Source of the DNA: Morinoia aosen
Lineage: Eukaryota > Arthropoda > Malacostraca > Amphipoda > Talitridae
Reading direction: 5' to 3'
NCBI GenBank assembly: GCA_030386875.1
Contig: CM059579.1
Location: 18,634,484-18,698,483 of the forward strand
Length of the DNA: 64,000 bases
The notes under the pieces: model-generated
What the model was told of the DNA's origin: nothing
Database searches by the model: none
Seen by the model: the letters and a program-made list of their open reading frames with translations, nothing else
Position numbers and translations under genes: made by a program
Shown here: in pieces, positions 10,727-22,375 of the stretch
How the letters are laid out: every line of letters begins with the position of its first letter
Numbering within the stretch: the stretch's first letter is position 1

Positions 10727-13000
10727 GCACGAGAGTTAAATACGTATGTATGGTACATGCATGTATGTATGCGTGTAAGCGGATGAAACCCTCGGATAAC
10801 ATTAAGTGAGGTTAAACAATTTTGTATACACACATCCCCTATATATACTCACTCGTGTAGACTTACACAAACTCGTTGAAGGTTTAATTGGCACTGACCG
10901 AGGACTGCCCGAGTGTTGCGAGAGCAGGGAAGATTACGGCAGAAGGCGGTCACTGTAGAGCCGCACAAGTTCATTGGATTCAACGAGATTACAGACATTT
11001 TCGTCTGCGCATCGCCAATTCCTTGAGATTGCAATCATTCGCTCGCATTGTTCATACCTCTTCCACTTTATTTCTGAACCAACGCTGTATGACATTAAAT
11101 GCAAAAAAATTACGAACGAAAGCGGAAGTTCAGGTTGGCTGCAGAGAGTCCAAGTGAGACAAGGGCTGCTGGCGAGCAGATCGCCAAACATCTTCATTAT
11201 TTGGGAGTGATGCAGCACCCGGCGCTCTCATACAATTCAATAAGGAGCAGAAGTCGTAAATCAGACTTCAGAGAATATGTTGCCCGCTCCTCATGGCGCT
11301 CCAGCGAACCACACTGGGCAGCTCTGCCGCTCCAACGAGACAACATACCGTTTGACACATAAAAATGCACGTTTTATTCCTTCATTAACATAAATATTTA
11401 AACTTGTAGAAAGTTTAATTGTTGTGAGGAATGCTTCCTGCGGTGCGCTATACAGATGAGGCCGCCGCCGGCGTACACACAAGCCTCTCGGCCGGACGAT
11501 GCAGATTTTGTTGACGTGTTGAACTTACCTCTTTACTGCCGTATGTGTTCTTGAAGATTTGTCCCTTTATTTAAGATAGAGAGACACTTAATTGCCAGAA
11601 ATTTCTTATGTCTGGGGCCGTTTTTCGAGCTCACTTGGGGAGTTGGAACGTTCAAGAAAGAAGAGCGATGTTTTTTTCCTGAACTTGTCAGCACAAAACT
11701 TCCTGAATTCATTAGCTCTCGCTTTCTGTTAATTATATCAAACCAGTTTCCTCAATTGTGCTCGTAAATTAATTCACCGTAATTCACCTATATAGTACAT
11801 TCATTTGAGCATCACGCTCCTCGGCATTAGCCTATACGGAAACTGTATACGTACACGCACAAGTATACATAGCACTCAATTTTGCTACTAGACGTTAGAG
11901 TTTCTATTTGCGTAAGATAAAATTTTCGTTAGCCTGCGTCGTGTTTGGTGACTTATGGACTTTTTTGTACGCTTATACTTGGCTAACAATAATTCAACGT
12001 AGATATTTATTGGTGTTCTTCGTTTTTCAATCAATATATTGTTTAGCGTTCGCGGTGAACTTGAATTTCAAATATTGCAAGTTCCCGCTCAACTTTTTTC
12101 GTTCGTGGTTGCCAATTTGATGTCGTGAGTGCAAAAATCATACCGAAGTCCCAAACATTATTTCATCAGATTCTTTTTTCATTCTTACAATACTGAAATA
12201 AATATGCAAAGAATAAAACTGGTTTATCATTTATGAAAGATTCAACATTATCAAATGTTTCAAAATCGCCGGAAGTTATCGTATTGCTGAATGCGAAAAC
12301 ACGGAGAAACTCGTGCGTTTGCACTATAGGTTTATACTGCGTAACTTTTCAAGGCCTGATAAATATGAACTTTCACTTATGGGCGTTCGAATTGAAAGAA
12401 AAAGACACTTTAACAGCGCGAAAGGGCTTTTCCTTCGCGAAACAAGAATGTCTTTGCTGCTTCATTGAACATTTTTATTTCTCTCAAATACTTCCTCTCA
12501 ACCGTCACGTGTCGAAATGTAACTACACATGTTACACGTGTAACACGTTACATTCACGTGTCGAAATAAAACAACAATGACAGCGAAGCGTGAGCTGGTC
12601 ACTGTCGCCAATTCAGTCTAGTTGAACAAATTAAAGAAATTGCAGGTGTGAATTTGAGGCTGACTGTAGGTGCGAGTTTATAAGGCGATGAAATTAAGTG
12701 AATGCCTCATCTTACCAAGAATTTGAGCAAGATTCGCATGGTTCTGACGTATGTGCAATGATCAATATAGAACGACATATTTGGTACCGACCTGGCTCTT
12801 AACATTACCGTGTATTAATCGTCACAATCGGAACAAATCTTTAAAATTAGGTTTCAAGAGCCGGGGCAAAAGGAAAATTGGGTGAAAATGGAGCCTTAAC
12901 CATATCCTTGTGTGCTCATCGTGAGCACATGATGCTTCCTCTGTTTGTGTCTTGTTGACGAGTGAGCGCTGCCTCTGGCACCATAGTGTGGAGACAGCGT
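10727..13000. other. Non-coding sequence, no gene seen
   Basis: Several overlapping short ORFs on both strands around 10850-11360 (up to 94 codons) and one of 115 codons at 12233-12580. None has a recognisable domain. A small CACGTG cluster at 12505-12567 is listed separately. Confidence 0.5.
12505..12567. promoter_or_regulatory. Cluster of three CACGTG E-boxes within a small repeat
   Basis: CACGTG occurs at 12506, 12535 and 12555. The first and third sit in a direct repeat (TCACGTGTCGAAAT) 49 bp apart. The middle one is the centre of a perfect 14-bp palindrome, GTTACACGTGTAAC. CACGTG is the canonical site for bHLH factors of the Myc/Max and Clock/Cycle types. The spacing may simply reflect a local duplication, and there is no gene next to it. 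Confidence 0.25.
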
Positions 13001-13445
13001 TGTGTCAGCAGCAGGCTGGTGTGTCAGCAGCAGACTGGTGTGTCAGCAGCAGACTGGTGTGTCAGCAGCAGACTGGTGTGTCAGCAGCAGACTGGTGTGT
13101 CAGCAGCAGACTGGTGTGTCAGCAGCAGACTGGTGTGTCAGCAGCAGGCTGGTGTGTCAGCAGCAGACTGGTGTGTCAGCAGCAGACTGGTGTGTCAGCA
13201 GCAGACTGGTGTGTCAGCAGCAGATTGGTGTGTCAGCAGCAGACTGGTGTGTCAGCAGCAGACTGGTGTGTTAGCAGCAGACTGGTGTGTCAGCAGCAGA
13301 CTGGTGTGTCAGCAGCAGACTGGTGTGTCAGCAGCAGACTGGTGTGTCAGCAGCAGACTGGTGTGTCAGCAGCAGACTGGTGTATCAGCAGCAGACTGGT
13401 GTATCAGCACCAGACTGGTGTGTCAGCAGCAGACTGGTGTGTCAC
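13001..13445 (+). repeat. 19-bp minisatellite, about 23 copies
   Basis: The unit is GGTGTGTCAGCAGCAGACT (19 bp), very homogeneous with few substitutions (for example GGCTGG and TTAGCAGC variants). It degenerates over the last copies before 13445. Since 19 is not a multiple of three and the unit lacks stops, all three forward frames stay open and read a 19-residue super-repeat containing SAADWCVSSRLVC. I regard these readings as artefacts of the repeat. Confidence 0.95.
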
Positions 13446-13599
13446 TAGCAAAGAAGTTTGGACAAACGGAAGAATATTTTCTTACCTCTTTAAAGAATTA
13501 ACCTATTGCTTCAAAATCAAATATTTTAAACCTTCAGTCAGTTCAAATATTGCCATTTCACCTCGTAAATACGACCAGCGTCGTCCTAAATTTACATTC

Positions 13600-14895
13600 T
13601 CACAGAAATTTCACGCAACAAAATATCACACAGAAGTTTTACTCGACAAATGTTACACAAAAATTTGCGGAACCAATATCACGCAGGAATCTTACACAAC
13701 ATATATCTTACAGAAGTTTAAGACACAAAAGTCTTACTCGGCAAATATTATACAGAAATTTATTCAGCAAATATTACGCGGAAGTCTCACTGAGTAAACA
13801 TCACACAGAAGTCTCACTGAGTAAACATCACTCAGAAATCACACTCAGCAAACATCACACAGAAGTCTCACTCAACAAACATCACACAGAAGTCTCACTC
13901 AACAAACATCACACAGAAGTCTCACTCAGCAAACATCACACAGAAGTCTCACTCAACAAACATCACACAGAAGTCTCACTCAGCAAACATCACACAGAAT
14001 TCTCACTCAACAAACATCACACAGAAGTCTCACTCAACAAACATCACACAGAAGTCTCACTCAGCAAACATCACACAGAAGTCTCACTCAATAAACATCA
14101 CACAGAAGTCTCACTCAACAAACATCACACAGAAGTCTTACTCAGCAAACATCACACAGAAGTCTCACTCAACAAACATCACACAGAAGTCTCACTCAGC
14201 AAACATCACACAGAATTCTCACTCAACAAACATCACACAGAAGTCTCACTCAACAAACATCACACAGAAGTCTCACTCAATAAACATCACACAGAAGTCT
14301 CACTCAGCAAACATCACACAGAAGTCTCACTCAACAAACCTCACACAGAAGTCTCACTCAACAAACATCACACTGAAGTCTCACTCAACAAACATCACAC
14401 AGAAGTCTCACTCAACAAACATCACACAGAAGTCTCACTCAAAAAACATCACCCAGAAGTCTCACTCAACAAACATCACACAGAAGTCTCACTCAACAAA
14501 CATCACACAGAAGTCTCACTCAACAAACATCACACAGAAGTCTCACTCAGCAAACATCACACAGAAGTCTCACTCAACAAACATCACACACAATTCTCAC
14601 TCAACAAACATCACACAGAAGTCTCACTCAGCAAACATCACACAGAAGTCTCACTCAACAAACATCACACAGAAGTCTCACTCAACAATCATCACACAGA
14701 AGTCTCACTCAACAAACATCACACAGAAGTCTCACTCAACAAACATCACACAGAAGTCTCACTCAACAAACATCACACAGAAGTCTCACTCAACAAACAT
14801 CACACAGAAGTCTCACTCAACAAACATGACACAGAAGTCTCACTCAGCAAACATCACACACAATTCTCACTCAACAAACATCACACAAAAATCTT
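13600..14895 (+). repeat. 27-bp minisatellite, about 41 regular copies plus a decayed left edge
   Basis: The regular part (13782-14895) repeats ACTCAACAAACATCACACAG followed by AAGTCTC. The two common versions differ at one base (CAACAAA or CAGCAAA). Because 27 is a multiple of three, one frame reads a continuous 457-codon ORF (13550-14923) of the nonapeptide HHTEVSLNK or HHTEVSLSK. From about 13600 to 13780 the units are heavily diverged but still recognisable. There is no signal peptide and no non-repetitive domain, so a protein product is doubtful. Confidence 0.92.
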
Positions 14896-16479
14896 GCAGG
14901 GCAAATATCCACCGATAAACTGACCAGCAATATCAGGCCAAGAGCGGCGGGTCCGCCAGGAGGGACACGGAGATAACACGGCCGTCGGGGCCCGTTGTAT
15001 TCCATACTTCTCGCTGTGGTGTGTGTGCCCGCCGCACTCAGCCGCCGCTCGCATGATTCAGACAGACAAAGGAGAGCATAGCAATTAGCAAAATCCACCG
15101 TGGCATTCCAATTGATATAACTAATTTATCCGGTGAGGGCCGCCGAGGCCCAAGCCAGCCTCTGTGTGAAAGCTAACGACTTCGGTTTTTTGTGACATTC
15201 GCTGACGTCTGGATTGTACGTTGAGTTAGCAGAGCAATTATGCGAGTATTTGGAGGAAAAGATGGCGGTGAACTTGTCTCATGCGATGTAATTGTAATTA
15301 TTATGGCTATTATAATAGGAGTGTCTATTGTTTTGATGCATGGAACCAACACGGCACTGGCGATCCATTTATCATGCCGCCATGAAGACATCTGAAGCGC
15401 GCTAGCTGCGGGCAACCGCGCGTTCGGATAGCTTCACCTGGCAGCGGCTTCGATCTCGAGTTTAAAACGTGAAGCAAACCGACCAAAGTTTTTCAAATGT
15501 ATAATTTCATATGTTTTGCAAATTAGTCAAGAACTAAATCTTCGTATATTTTCATCATTTTATTAAACTCATTAACTGAAAAGAGAGCGAATTATCAGTC
15601 ATTTAGATTGTGATGCTGCAATGAGAGCACACAACGTTCTTAAAGTATGAGAAGCTAATGTCGAAACGTAGACTATTAGTTAATTTTCAACGTCAGTGAA
15701 GCTTGAAATCACACGCACTTCTTTGCTCTCCTGTAATTAGATTGCAAGCGTCAGTCCAAAAAACACAACCCGGCAAGTCCGGCTTAGACGTGGGCCGGCG
15801 CGCGAGGTTCGAGACGAGCGCATAAAGTGGCCAGCTTGTCGAGCCTGGCGCTCAGTGTTTGTTTTTCTCATTATAACACTACAAGTCGGACCATAATTAT
15901 TACCAGTAAAGCCAACAAACTGCCCGTCTCGAGTTCTACCTCCCGCCGGTCCGGCCGCAGTCGGTAAAAAACTTCCAAGTATTGGAGATGTTGCCGTTGC
16001 CGGAGGTACGACAAACTTCAAAGATGACACACGCATTCTTAACAGGTGTATAACAGCGGTACTAAATGCCGGCGTGTTCTATACATCACTGCTATGGGTA
16101 AATTATGCTCGAATTTCAATTAAAGAAACCATGTTGCGCGCTGAGCAAAACTTGCTGTAACAATTATCTACAAATTAGGCGTTCACGTCGTTAATTTAGT
16201 ACTTGATTGCTTCACGTGCCGTGAGGCGATGGGTAAAAAGTGTTGAAAATTTTTACGGCATAACTCGGAAAAACAAACGTCACTTCCTTGAGAGAAAATA
16301 GTTCATAACTTAGGTAGTTTATTTACTGATCATTAGCCGTATTTTTTTAGTATGTCTCTCAATTGCGGTATCAATGCGAATAAAATATAAAATTAAGATG
16401 GTTCCGACAATTTTATATCATTAATTTTCAACATGACTTAAATATTGATCGAACCAATTTTTGGGCGGGATTAAGGTTT
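14896..16479. other. Non-coding sequence with GC-rich patches
   Basis: CpG-rich patches lie at about 14935-15060 and 15770-15970. Short ORFs of up to 99 codons (minus strand, 15737-16036) have no recognisable domain. An enhancer-like patch at 15259-15383 is listed separately. Confidence 0.45.
15259..15383. promoter_or_regulatory. Enhancer- or PRE-like motif cluster
   Basis: AAGATGGCGG (15259-15268) and GCCGCCAT (15376-15383) are inverted YY1/Pho-type sites flanking about 105 bp. The interior has homeodomain-type AATTGTAATTATTATGG and TCTATTGTTTTGATGCATGG, which resembles a Sox (ATTGTT) site next to a POU (ATGCAT) site. This density of developmental-factor motifs resembles conserved non-coding elements, but all these motifs are short and could be chance. 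Confidence 0.25.
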
Positions 16480-16757
16480 GTTGTTAATAACACTCTGACG
16501 GCAATTGACGGCACTGAAGTTCAATATTCAACTAAACAATAATAATGAAGGCATCTACGGATGCTTTAAAATTTAACGTCAATTGATGCGAGCAATTTTG
16601 AAAATAGTGAACCTGAACTGGACCGTGCCTTCATTTAACTTTGATTAAGTATTTATTAAAATTAAGTTCTGACTACTGCATGGTCGGTGAGCAGCATTAT
16701 GAAAATTGCCTCCGCGGTCACTGGTGGCTCACATTAGTTGCGGTCGATGTATTAGGA
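16480..16757 (+). repeat. Dispersed repeat family, copy A
   Basis: Shares with copies at 42961-43160 and 58405-58655 an ordered series of blocks: AAGTTCAATATTCAACT, GCAATTTTGAAAAT, CGTGCCTTCATTTA, a TTAAGTATT..AAAATT(G/A)AGTT block, and CACTGGTGGCTCACATT near the 3' end. Identity is moderate, so the family is old. No ORF, terminal repeat or tRNA-like head is visible, so its class is unknown. Confidence 0.65.
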
Positions 16758-19700
16758 AATGTCTGACTTTGGGCAATTAATTAATTTCAATTATTTTAAT
16801 ACTATTTTATACGGCATATTTAGCAAAATGAGCAAAAATTGCATAGCAGTTAGCTTTATCAAGTAAGTAAAACAAAATGAGAGCTAAATAAGCAACTGAA
16901 GGCGTTGAAGTCTCATTCCGCTCCGGTCTGACTAGCTGAGTGTCATCGAATTGGTCGTTCTCGATCGCATCATACTACGAAAGTTATCTGAACCGTCAAA
17001 ATAAAGGTCTAACGATCTCAAGTCAATGCGAAAGTTTTCAAAAGAAATGAATGCAAGCTAAATGGTATCACGAATGGTTTAAAAATAAGAAACGTATCAT
17101 CGTTCAAGACGCAAAAGCACGTAAGCAGCAGGTTTCCAAAGAAAAACCGACTATCAAAGGGCAGAGGTTCATCTGGACAATTTCAAAGTGCCCCGTAAAT
17201 GACACCGTGCGTGTTCTCAGATGTGAAACTTTTACAGTTGAAGTAACGTTGAACTGCAGGAATGTCGGTGCGTCAGGAAAATACTTAGTATACATTCCAG
17301 ACTCTCGAATAAGAACAATATTTCACACGAGAAAAACTAATGTTTGTTATTTTGTAGTTTAACGTTCCGAAAAATAAAAATCTTCGCTCAATTACGTTCA
17401 ACAACTGCAAGTGACTCCAAATTCTTTCTCTGAACAAATTTTAACTTCTCGGCCGTCGGCAGGAGTTAACTTTAACTCCAGTAAAAATGAGCTTCTAGCT
17501 TCCAATAGGATACTTTAGTATTTCGCACTTCAAACAGCTAGGACATGTATATATATATGTGGTATCACGACATTTTTTAACGCCTATCTAGCAGAAAAAT
17601 AAGGCATCCTATGTCGCCTGGTCTCGAAAATATCACGTCTGATATTTTTGTTTCGTCCATTCTGAAGGCAGGCTCGTACTTCCTTTCATATCAGCATCTG
17701 ATTTTCTGAAAGACATTTGCAAAAATTTTCTGGAAAATGAAAAAAATGAAATACAAGACATCCTGCGAAATGCAGCACAGAGCAGACTCGACCTTGTGTG
17801 CAGTGAAGTATGTATATTTCCATAATCTAGTTGTAGGATCCAGTTAAATTCTTAAAATTGATTTGGTTTCTTTCTCTGAAGTGAAAATAATTTCTTTATT
17901 CTGTCTAAAAAGTTTGCCCGCACTTTATAAATCTAATAAGTTGAACATGCCCTGCAATATAGGTGTGCTGATATTCTAGATAATCTAATTATTTGACAGT
18001 AAACGTCCACGGTTTGTGAAGTACTTTAAAAGTCATTTTAATTTCTGTGACCTTGTTTGAATAAACTGTTTGGCACTACAATGGGACAATGTTTAAGGTA
18101 GCAGTGACAAGTTTAATACTTTTAATTTGTCGGTGTGAATTCATCACTAGACGTACGATTTGCTTATCGCATTTTACATGGCTATAAATAATAGCGAATT
18201 AATCAAAAGACGTCAGTGATTTCTTATCTTAAATTCAGTATCATACGTGAGGTATATCCCCGATGGATTTCTTCTTTTTTCTGAATGAAATCAGAAAAAA
18301 AACAAATAATTGAGGTATGCGTGAGTTTCTGAATTGCGTTAGCAATAAACCTATATTTCAAAACCGAATACATCTATTAGAACGAATATAAACACCATAA
18401 AATTTTTGTACATTCCTTCAGATATATGTATCACAAATGCCACCAAACGAAACTCAAATGGAAATCGATATTTTTTTCAACGCCCATGAAAGCTGAGCTG
18501 CGGATGTGCACGTCCGCACGCAGGACACACCAGGCAGTTTAAACGGTCCGGGGTTAATGCTGACATTCTTCAATTAGCGGCGCGAGTTTTTTAAATAATG
18601 TATTTTGGCAGCGGACTGTATTGCCTGGTGTTGAAGGAAGCAATATATTTCGTGGCATTTTTGCAGCGTGGCGTGATCTAAGGAGCAGATTAGGGCCGCG
18701 AGGCGCGCTGTTTGCGCAAGTCTGCCTGCCTGCACCCACTTTAACCCAGCAATGCAAACAAGGCTCGCGTCGAGCAATAATTTACACGTAATTACTGCCC
18801 ATAAAGCAGGGGCGATGGTGAAGAAAAGACGTCGCTTGAGACCAAGAAAGGCGTAATCGCTACACCTCATCTTTGGCTACACAAAATTAACATTTTCACG
18901 GAAGAGCGTCCTGATGATCTCTCTCCCGCTCGCTCCTCGATCCTACACCGCCGGGCGCGGCTTGTGGAGCACCTAAAGGCATGGGCAGTACTCCTGTACT
19001 CCTCCGTGCCTGCCAGGCACGAGCTATACGCTCAGTAGTAGATAATTAGATAATTTAGTGATGTACAATAGTAGATAATTAACCGCTCAAAATATTCTTG
19101 TCCGGCACAGACGTGATATCGACCGTCAGGTTCGACGCGAACTTCGTATCTGGGCTTACGTTTCCGGTGTAAATGATATAGCGTTTGTTCAATCCTCTTT
19201 CGCCCAAGTCCAAATTTTTTTATATATGAGTTTTTCGCGATAAATTTTTGTCTAGTTTTTTTCTACGATTTTGATCCCCGGTTCCAACTATTGGGCTCAA
19301 GGAATTTTAAATTTACCCCAAACCCAGCATTGAGTTTTTGGAAGGTATTTTACTCTGTAATTCACACGATGTTGTGCTTTTATCTACGTTGAAAACTTAT
19401 TCCATTTCAAATATTTGATTGGTGAGACTGAGCTCATGTTCATGGGTGCAATAGCTTCTAAAAAGTGGCAAATTTTCATTTAGATCTGGCAGATTATTTG
19501 AATGATATCATGTCTAAGAAAAATAATTTGAGTCATTTCGAGAGAAACTGCTGCTTACATTCTTTAATTTAAATCCGTAAAAATGAACAGAAAATACCAC
19601 ACCACAACCATTTCTCCGCGCAATATTCGTGAATGAACTTGGCTATCATCTTCATGTACGCAGGCATAGATTGATAATAAACTTCAACAATATAGGTGCG

Positions 19701-20116
19701 TCAATTTTTTACTTCTCAGACCTTACCCAAGCAAGCAGATGGTAACATCGAATCTTAACTTCGGACGAGGGAAATTAACCCTAAAATGAAGCTGCAATAA
19801 CGGATCCAGTTCAAGTTCCAAAGACCGTATGCATGTGAAAGAAAGTGTCTGTCAGATACGCATAACATCTCGACCTTCTCTCGATCAAATCATTAATGCA
19901 AGAGCCTATTGAACTGAACCCTATGTAATCGTAAAAAGTTCTGAAATACCGAGAACATTAAACCAAAACTAGATATTCAACCCATTAACGCGAGGATTTT
20001 TGCACGCATATTACCGTTACCACAACCACCGTCATTCAGCTGACACTGGCATCAGGTTGTCGCCGATGTCAGAATAAGGAAGTAACTGTCACCCAACAGT
20101 GAATTGCGAGGAATAA
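16758..20116. other. Long non-coding stretch
   Basis: A 103-codon ORF at 17051-17362 (plus strand) begins MQAKWYHEWFKNKKR and has no recognisable domain; it could be chance. The rest holds only short ORFs. A GC-rich patch at 18550-18850 is described separately, and another lies at 18915-19030. Confidence 0.45.
18550..18850. promoter_or_regulatory. GC-rich patch with homeodomain and Fox/POU-like motifs
   Basis: Contains CAATTAGCGGCGCGAG, GAGGCGCGCTGTTTGCGC, AATGCAAACAA (Fox- and POU-like on the minus strand) and TACACGTAATTACTGCCC, in a CpG-rich context between AT-rich flanks. This mix is typical of insect conserved regulatory elements, but no promoter or transcript can be shown. Confidence 0.18.
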
Positions 20117-20310
20117 ATTAAGCGACCCATATATAAACGATCAATTTAATTGTCAATATCATTAACTCTATATATTGATGAATTTTTTTGCCCACTGAGT
20201 CAAATAATTGACGGTCGTCAATCAAGCCCACAGACGATCAATTAGATTGTCAATATTCATCATTGTCAATTATATTGACAATAAACTTGATCGTCCATGA
20301 GCTGCTTTAG
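20117..20310 (-). mobile_element. MITE copy 2, inverted relative to the copy at 2.7 kb
   Basis: Read on the minus strand it matches the 2670-2862 element block by block: a CATGGACGATCAA terminus, ATTGTCAATATAATTGACAA, GATCGTCTGTGGGCTTGATT, a GGGCAAAAAAAT stretch and a final ATTGATCGTTTATA. It is more diverged at both termini, including a TATA-type expansion near 20128. It has no ORF. Confidence 0.72.
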
Positions 20311-22274
20311 AAAAAGAAATACAATATAAAGGATGTTTTCCAATTTTAAAGAGAACCGCACGGTCCTGTGGAACGTTTAAGATTTTAAGTAAGAAGTGCT
20401 ACTAGAATGTTTCAAACAAATCTGAAAATTTGTTTACGGCGATCGAGCACAGTTTTCTGTAGATTTTATTCAATGTACAAAACGCTTAACTCGCGTAAAT
20501 AATTTTTCTGGTATTTAAATTATTTTATTTATTTTAGTGGAGTCTTCTATTTTTTCAAAAATTATTCGCATCAAAAAGTATTCAACATTTTCATATTTAA
20601 ACTATTCGTTCATTTTGATGCGACGCCATTTCGTGGGGTCAATCTATTTATCAACTATAACTATCAAACTATCAATTGGAACAAAATAGGAATTTCGGTA
20701 TTCTTAAAAAACAAAAGCAACAGACTACGTGACTGTTTTAAAGAATGTATATTTATTTACATTATGATAAAACTATTCAATATCAATGCCCGCAGTTATG
20801 TGAAGGCTATAACTTTAAGATAAATATTTCACATTCCCGTTAGAATTTACAAAGCCCTACATCAAAACCTGACCAAAACATAAGATAGTTTATCTTTTTT
20901 TTCACTTCATTCAACAGAAGACGTCCTTAATTAAGTTAGATCACTGTCGCAATTACACAGTCGATGAAATTATCTGTTGTACGCGCCAACTTTCTCGAAG
21001 AGTCTGCTAGCTGAGCTGTCAGTTGGCCATCGAGTGTTGAGGTGACAGTGAATCGTTGTGCTCCGAGTGTGATTTACAGTCTAGAAGTGCACTTGCAAAA
21101 CTTGAAAATAAATGTTGTTGTGAACAATATTTAATAAGTCATAATATTCAAGGCCCTGAGCATTTTTTTTCGTGCAAACATTTTGAGAGGAAAAAAATGT
21201 CCCCGTCAAAACGGCTGCCCGAGTCCTAACGGAACCAGTATAGGTATATATTCAGAGTACCGTTACGTATAAAACTTCATTCTTACGATTGAAAGTCTTC
21301 CGCAAAGTTTTATTTTTGAAACAGCTAATTTTTGCAATCTTTAATCAAAATTTACTCATAATTGCAAGTCTTAACAAACCCTTGACATTTTTTGGGGCGA
21401 GCTCTAAAGCTGTAAAAACTATACAATCTCAAAACTCGTAATCCTTATCAACCTGTCGGTATTTAATATTTTTAAACAAGTCAAAAGTGTAACAGATTTT
21501 TTTAAAAACCCATTGAAATGCTTGAAATGGATTAAAAAACAGCGATTTCGCTGATTCACAATTACCATTTACAAACAAACCTTATTTTCTTACATAAAAG
21601 AGTGTTACATTTGAGCATTGCCACTTCCGCTTATTTCTCAGCGCTCTATCAAAAAAACAACTTGAAACACCCAAAAACATCGATGTGATGAAGTGAACCG
21701 CGAGTATCGTCTGCTGCACGCCAGCGCGCGTTCACGAAGTGCGCCACAACCACGAGACGGGTGCTCACGTGGACGTGACCTCAGCACGCATCTCCGGCCC
21801 TGGCGCATCAGCGAGCTGATGTCCTGCCTACAGGTACGTCATCAAGCCTTTTTTTTACGCTTTAATTCTATAATTATTTATAATATAAATTCTTGGGCAG
21901 ATCTGGAGCAAAACGAGGTATTGACGACATGGTGAGTATTTGTGAATGTCAACTGCAGCTAGCTCTACTTAATTACCTATGTACTCATGTACTCTCTCTT
22001 ACCCTTGCTCAACATTGATATATATGTATTTATTTGCTGCTTTTATTGCTATCTTTTTGCCACGATGATTAGTGTCGCCTACAGCAAACATTCGATAAAA
22101 ACTTACTCTCGTAGGTTATTTTTGCTTATTTTTGTTGAATCTAAATTCAATTTACTTCCGTGCAAACTTTACTACGTGTGTAATTCTCTGCTAAGTTTCT
22201 GAATTTTTGTTTTCGTATTATTTATAAGAGATATTCAGACAGTCACACATCTGACCTCGACTCTGATTCTGACA
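20311..22274. other. Non-coding sequence with a possible small intron
   Basis: Mostly AT-rich. A GC-rich patch at 21700-21830 is followed by a candidate short intron (21834-21900, listed separately). The longest ORF here (21693-21935, 80 codons) overlaps it and is unrecognised. Confidence 0.4.
21834..21900 (+). other. Candidate 67-nt intron (GTACGT...GGGCAG)
   Basis: CTACAG|GTACGT at 21831-21839 fits a 5' splice site, and TTCTTGGGCAG|A ending at 21900 fits a 3' splice site. A second good donor (ACATG|GTGAGT) follows at 21931, which would define a 31-nt exon. A length near 65 nt is typical of short insect introns, and the intron is AT-rich while the upstream exon side is GC-rich. No frame stays open convincingly across the junction, so it would more likely belong to a non-coding transcript, or be chance. 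Confidence 0.2.
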
Positions 22275-22375
22275 CTGAATCCCGGATCCATCTTGAAATC
22301 CCGGATTCCTTCACTTAATCCAGGATTTCGTCAATATATCTCGGATTCCACCTTTATATCGTGGATTCCTCTACT
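22275..22375 (+). repeat. Short degenerate minisatellite, about 20-bp unit, five copies
   Basis: Variants of ATCCCGGATTCC recur every 19-22 bp (ATCCCGGATCCA, ATCCCGGATTCC, ATCCAGGATTTC, ATCTCGGATTCC, ATCGTGGATTCC). Divergence between copies is high. Confidence 0.7.

Noticed and set aside
13550-14923. 457-codon ORF of HHTEVSLNK repeats as a repetitive structural protein
   Set aside because: The frame is open only because the 27-bp unit lacks stops. The flanking unique sequence adds no domain, signal peptide or splice signal. It is kept as a minisatellite.
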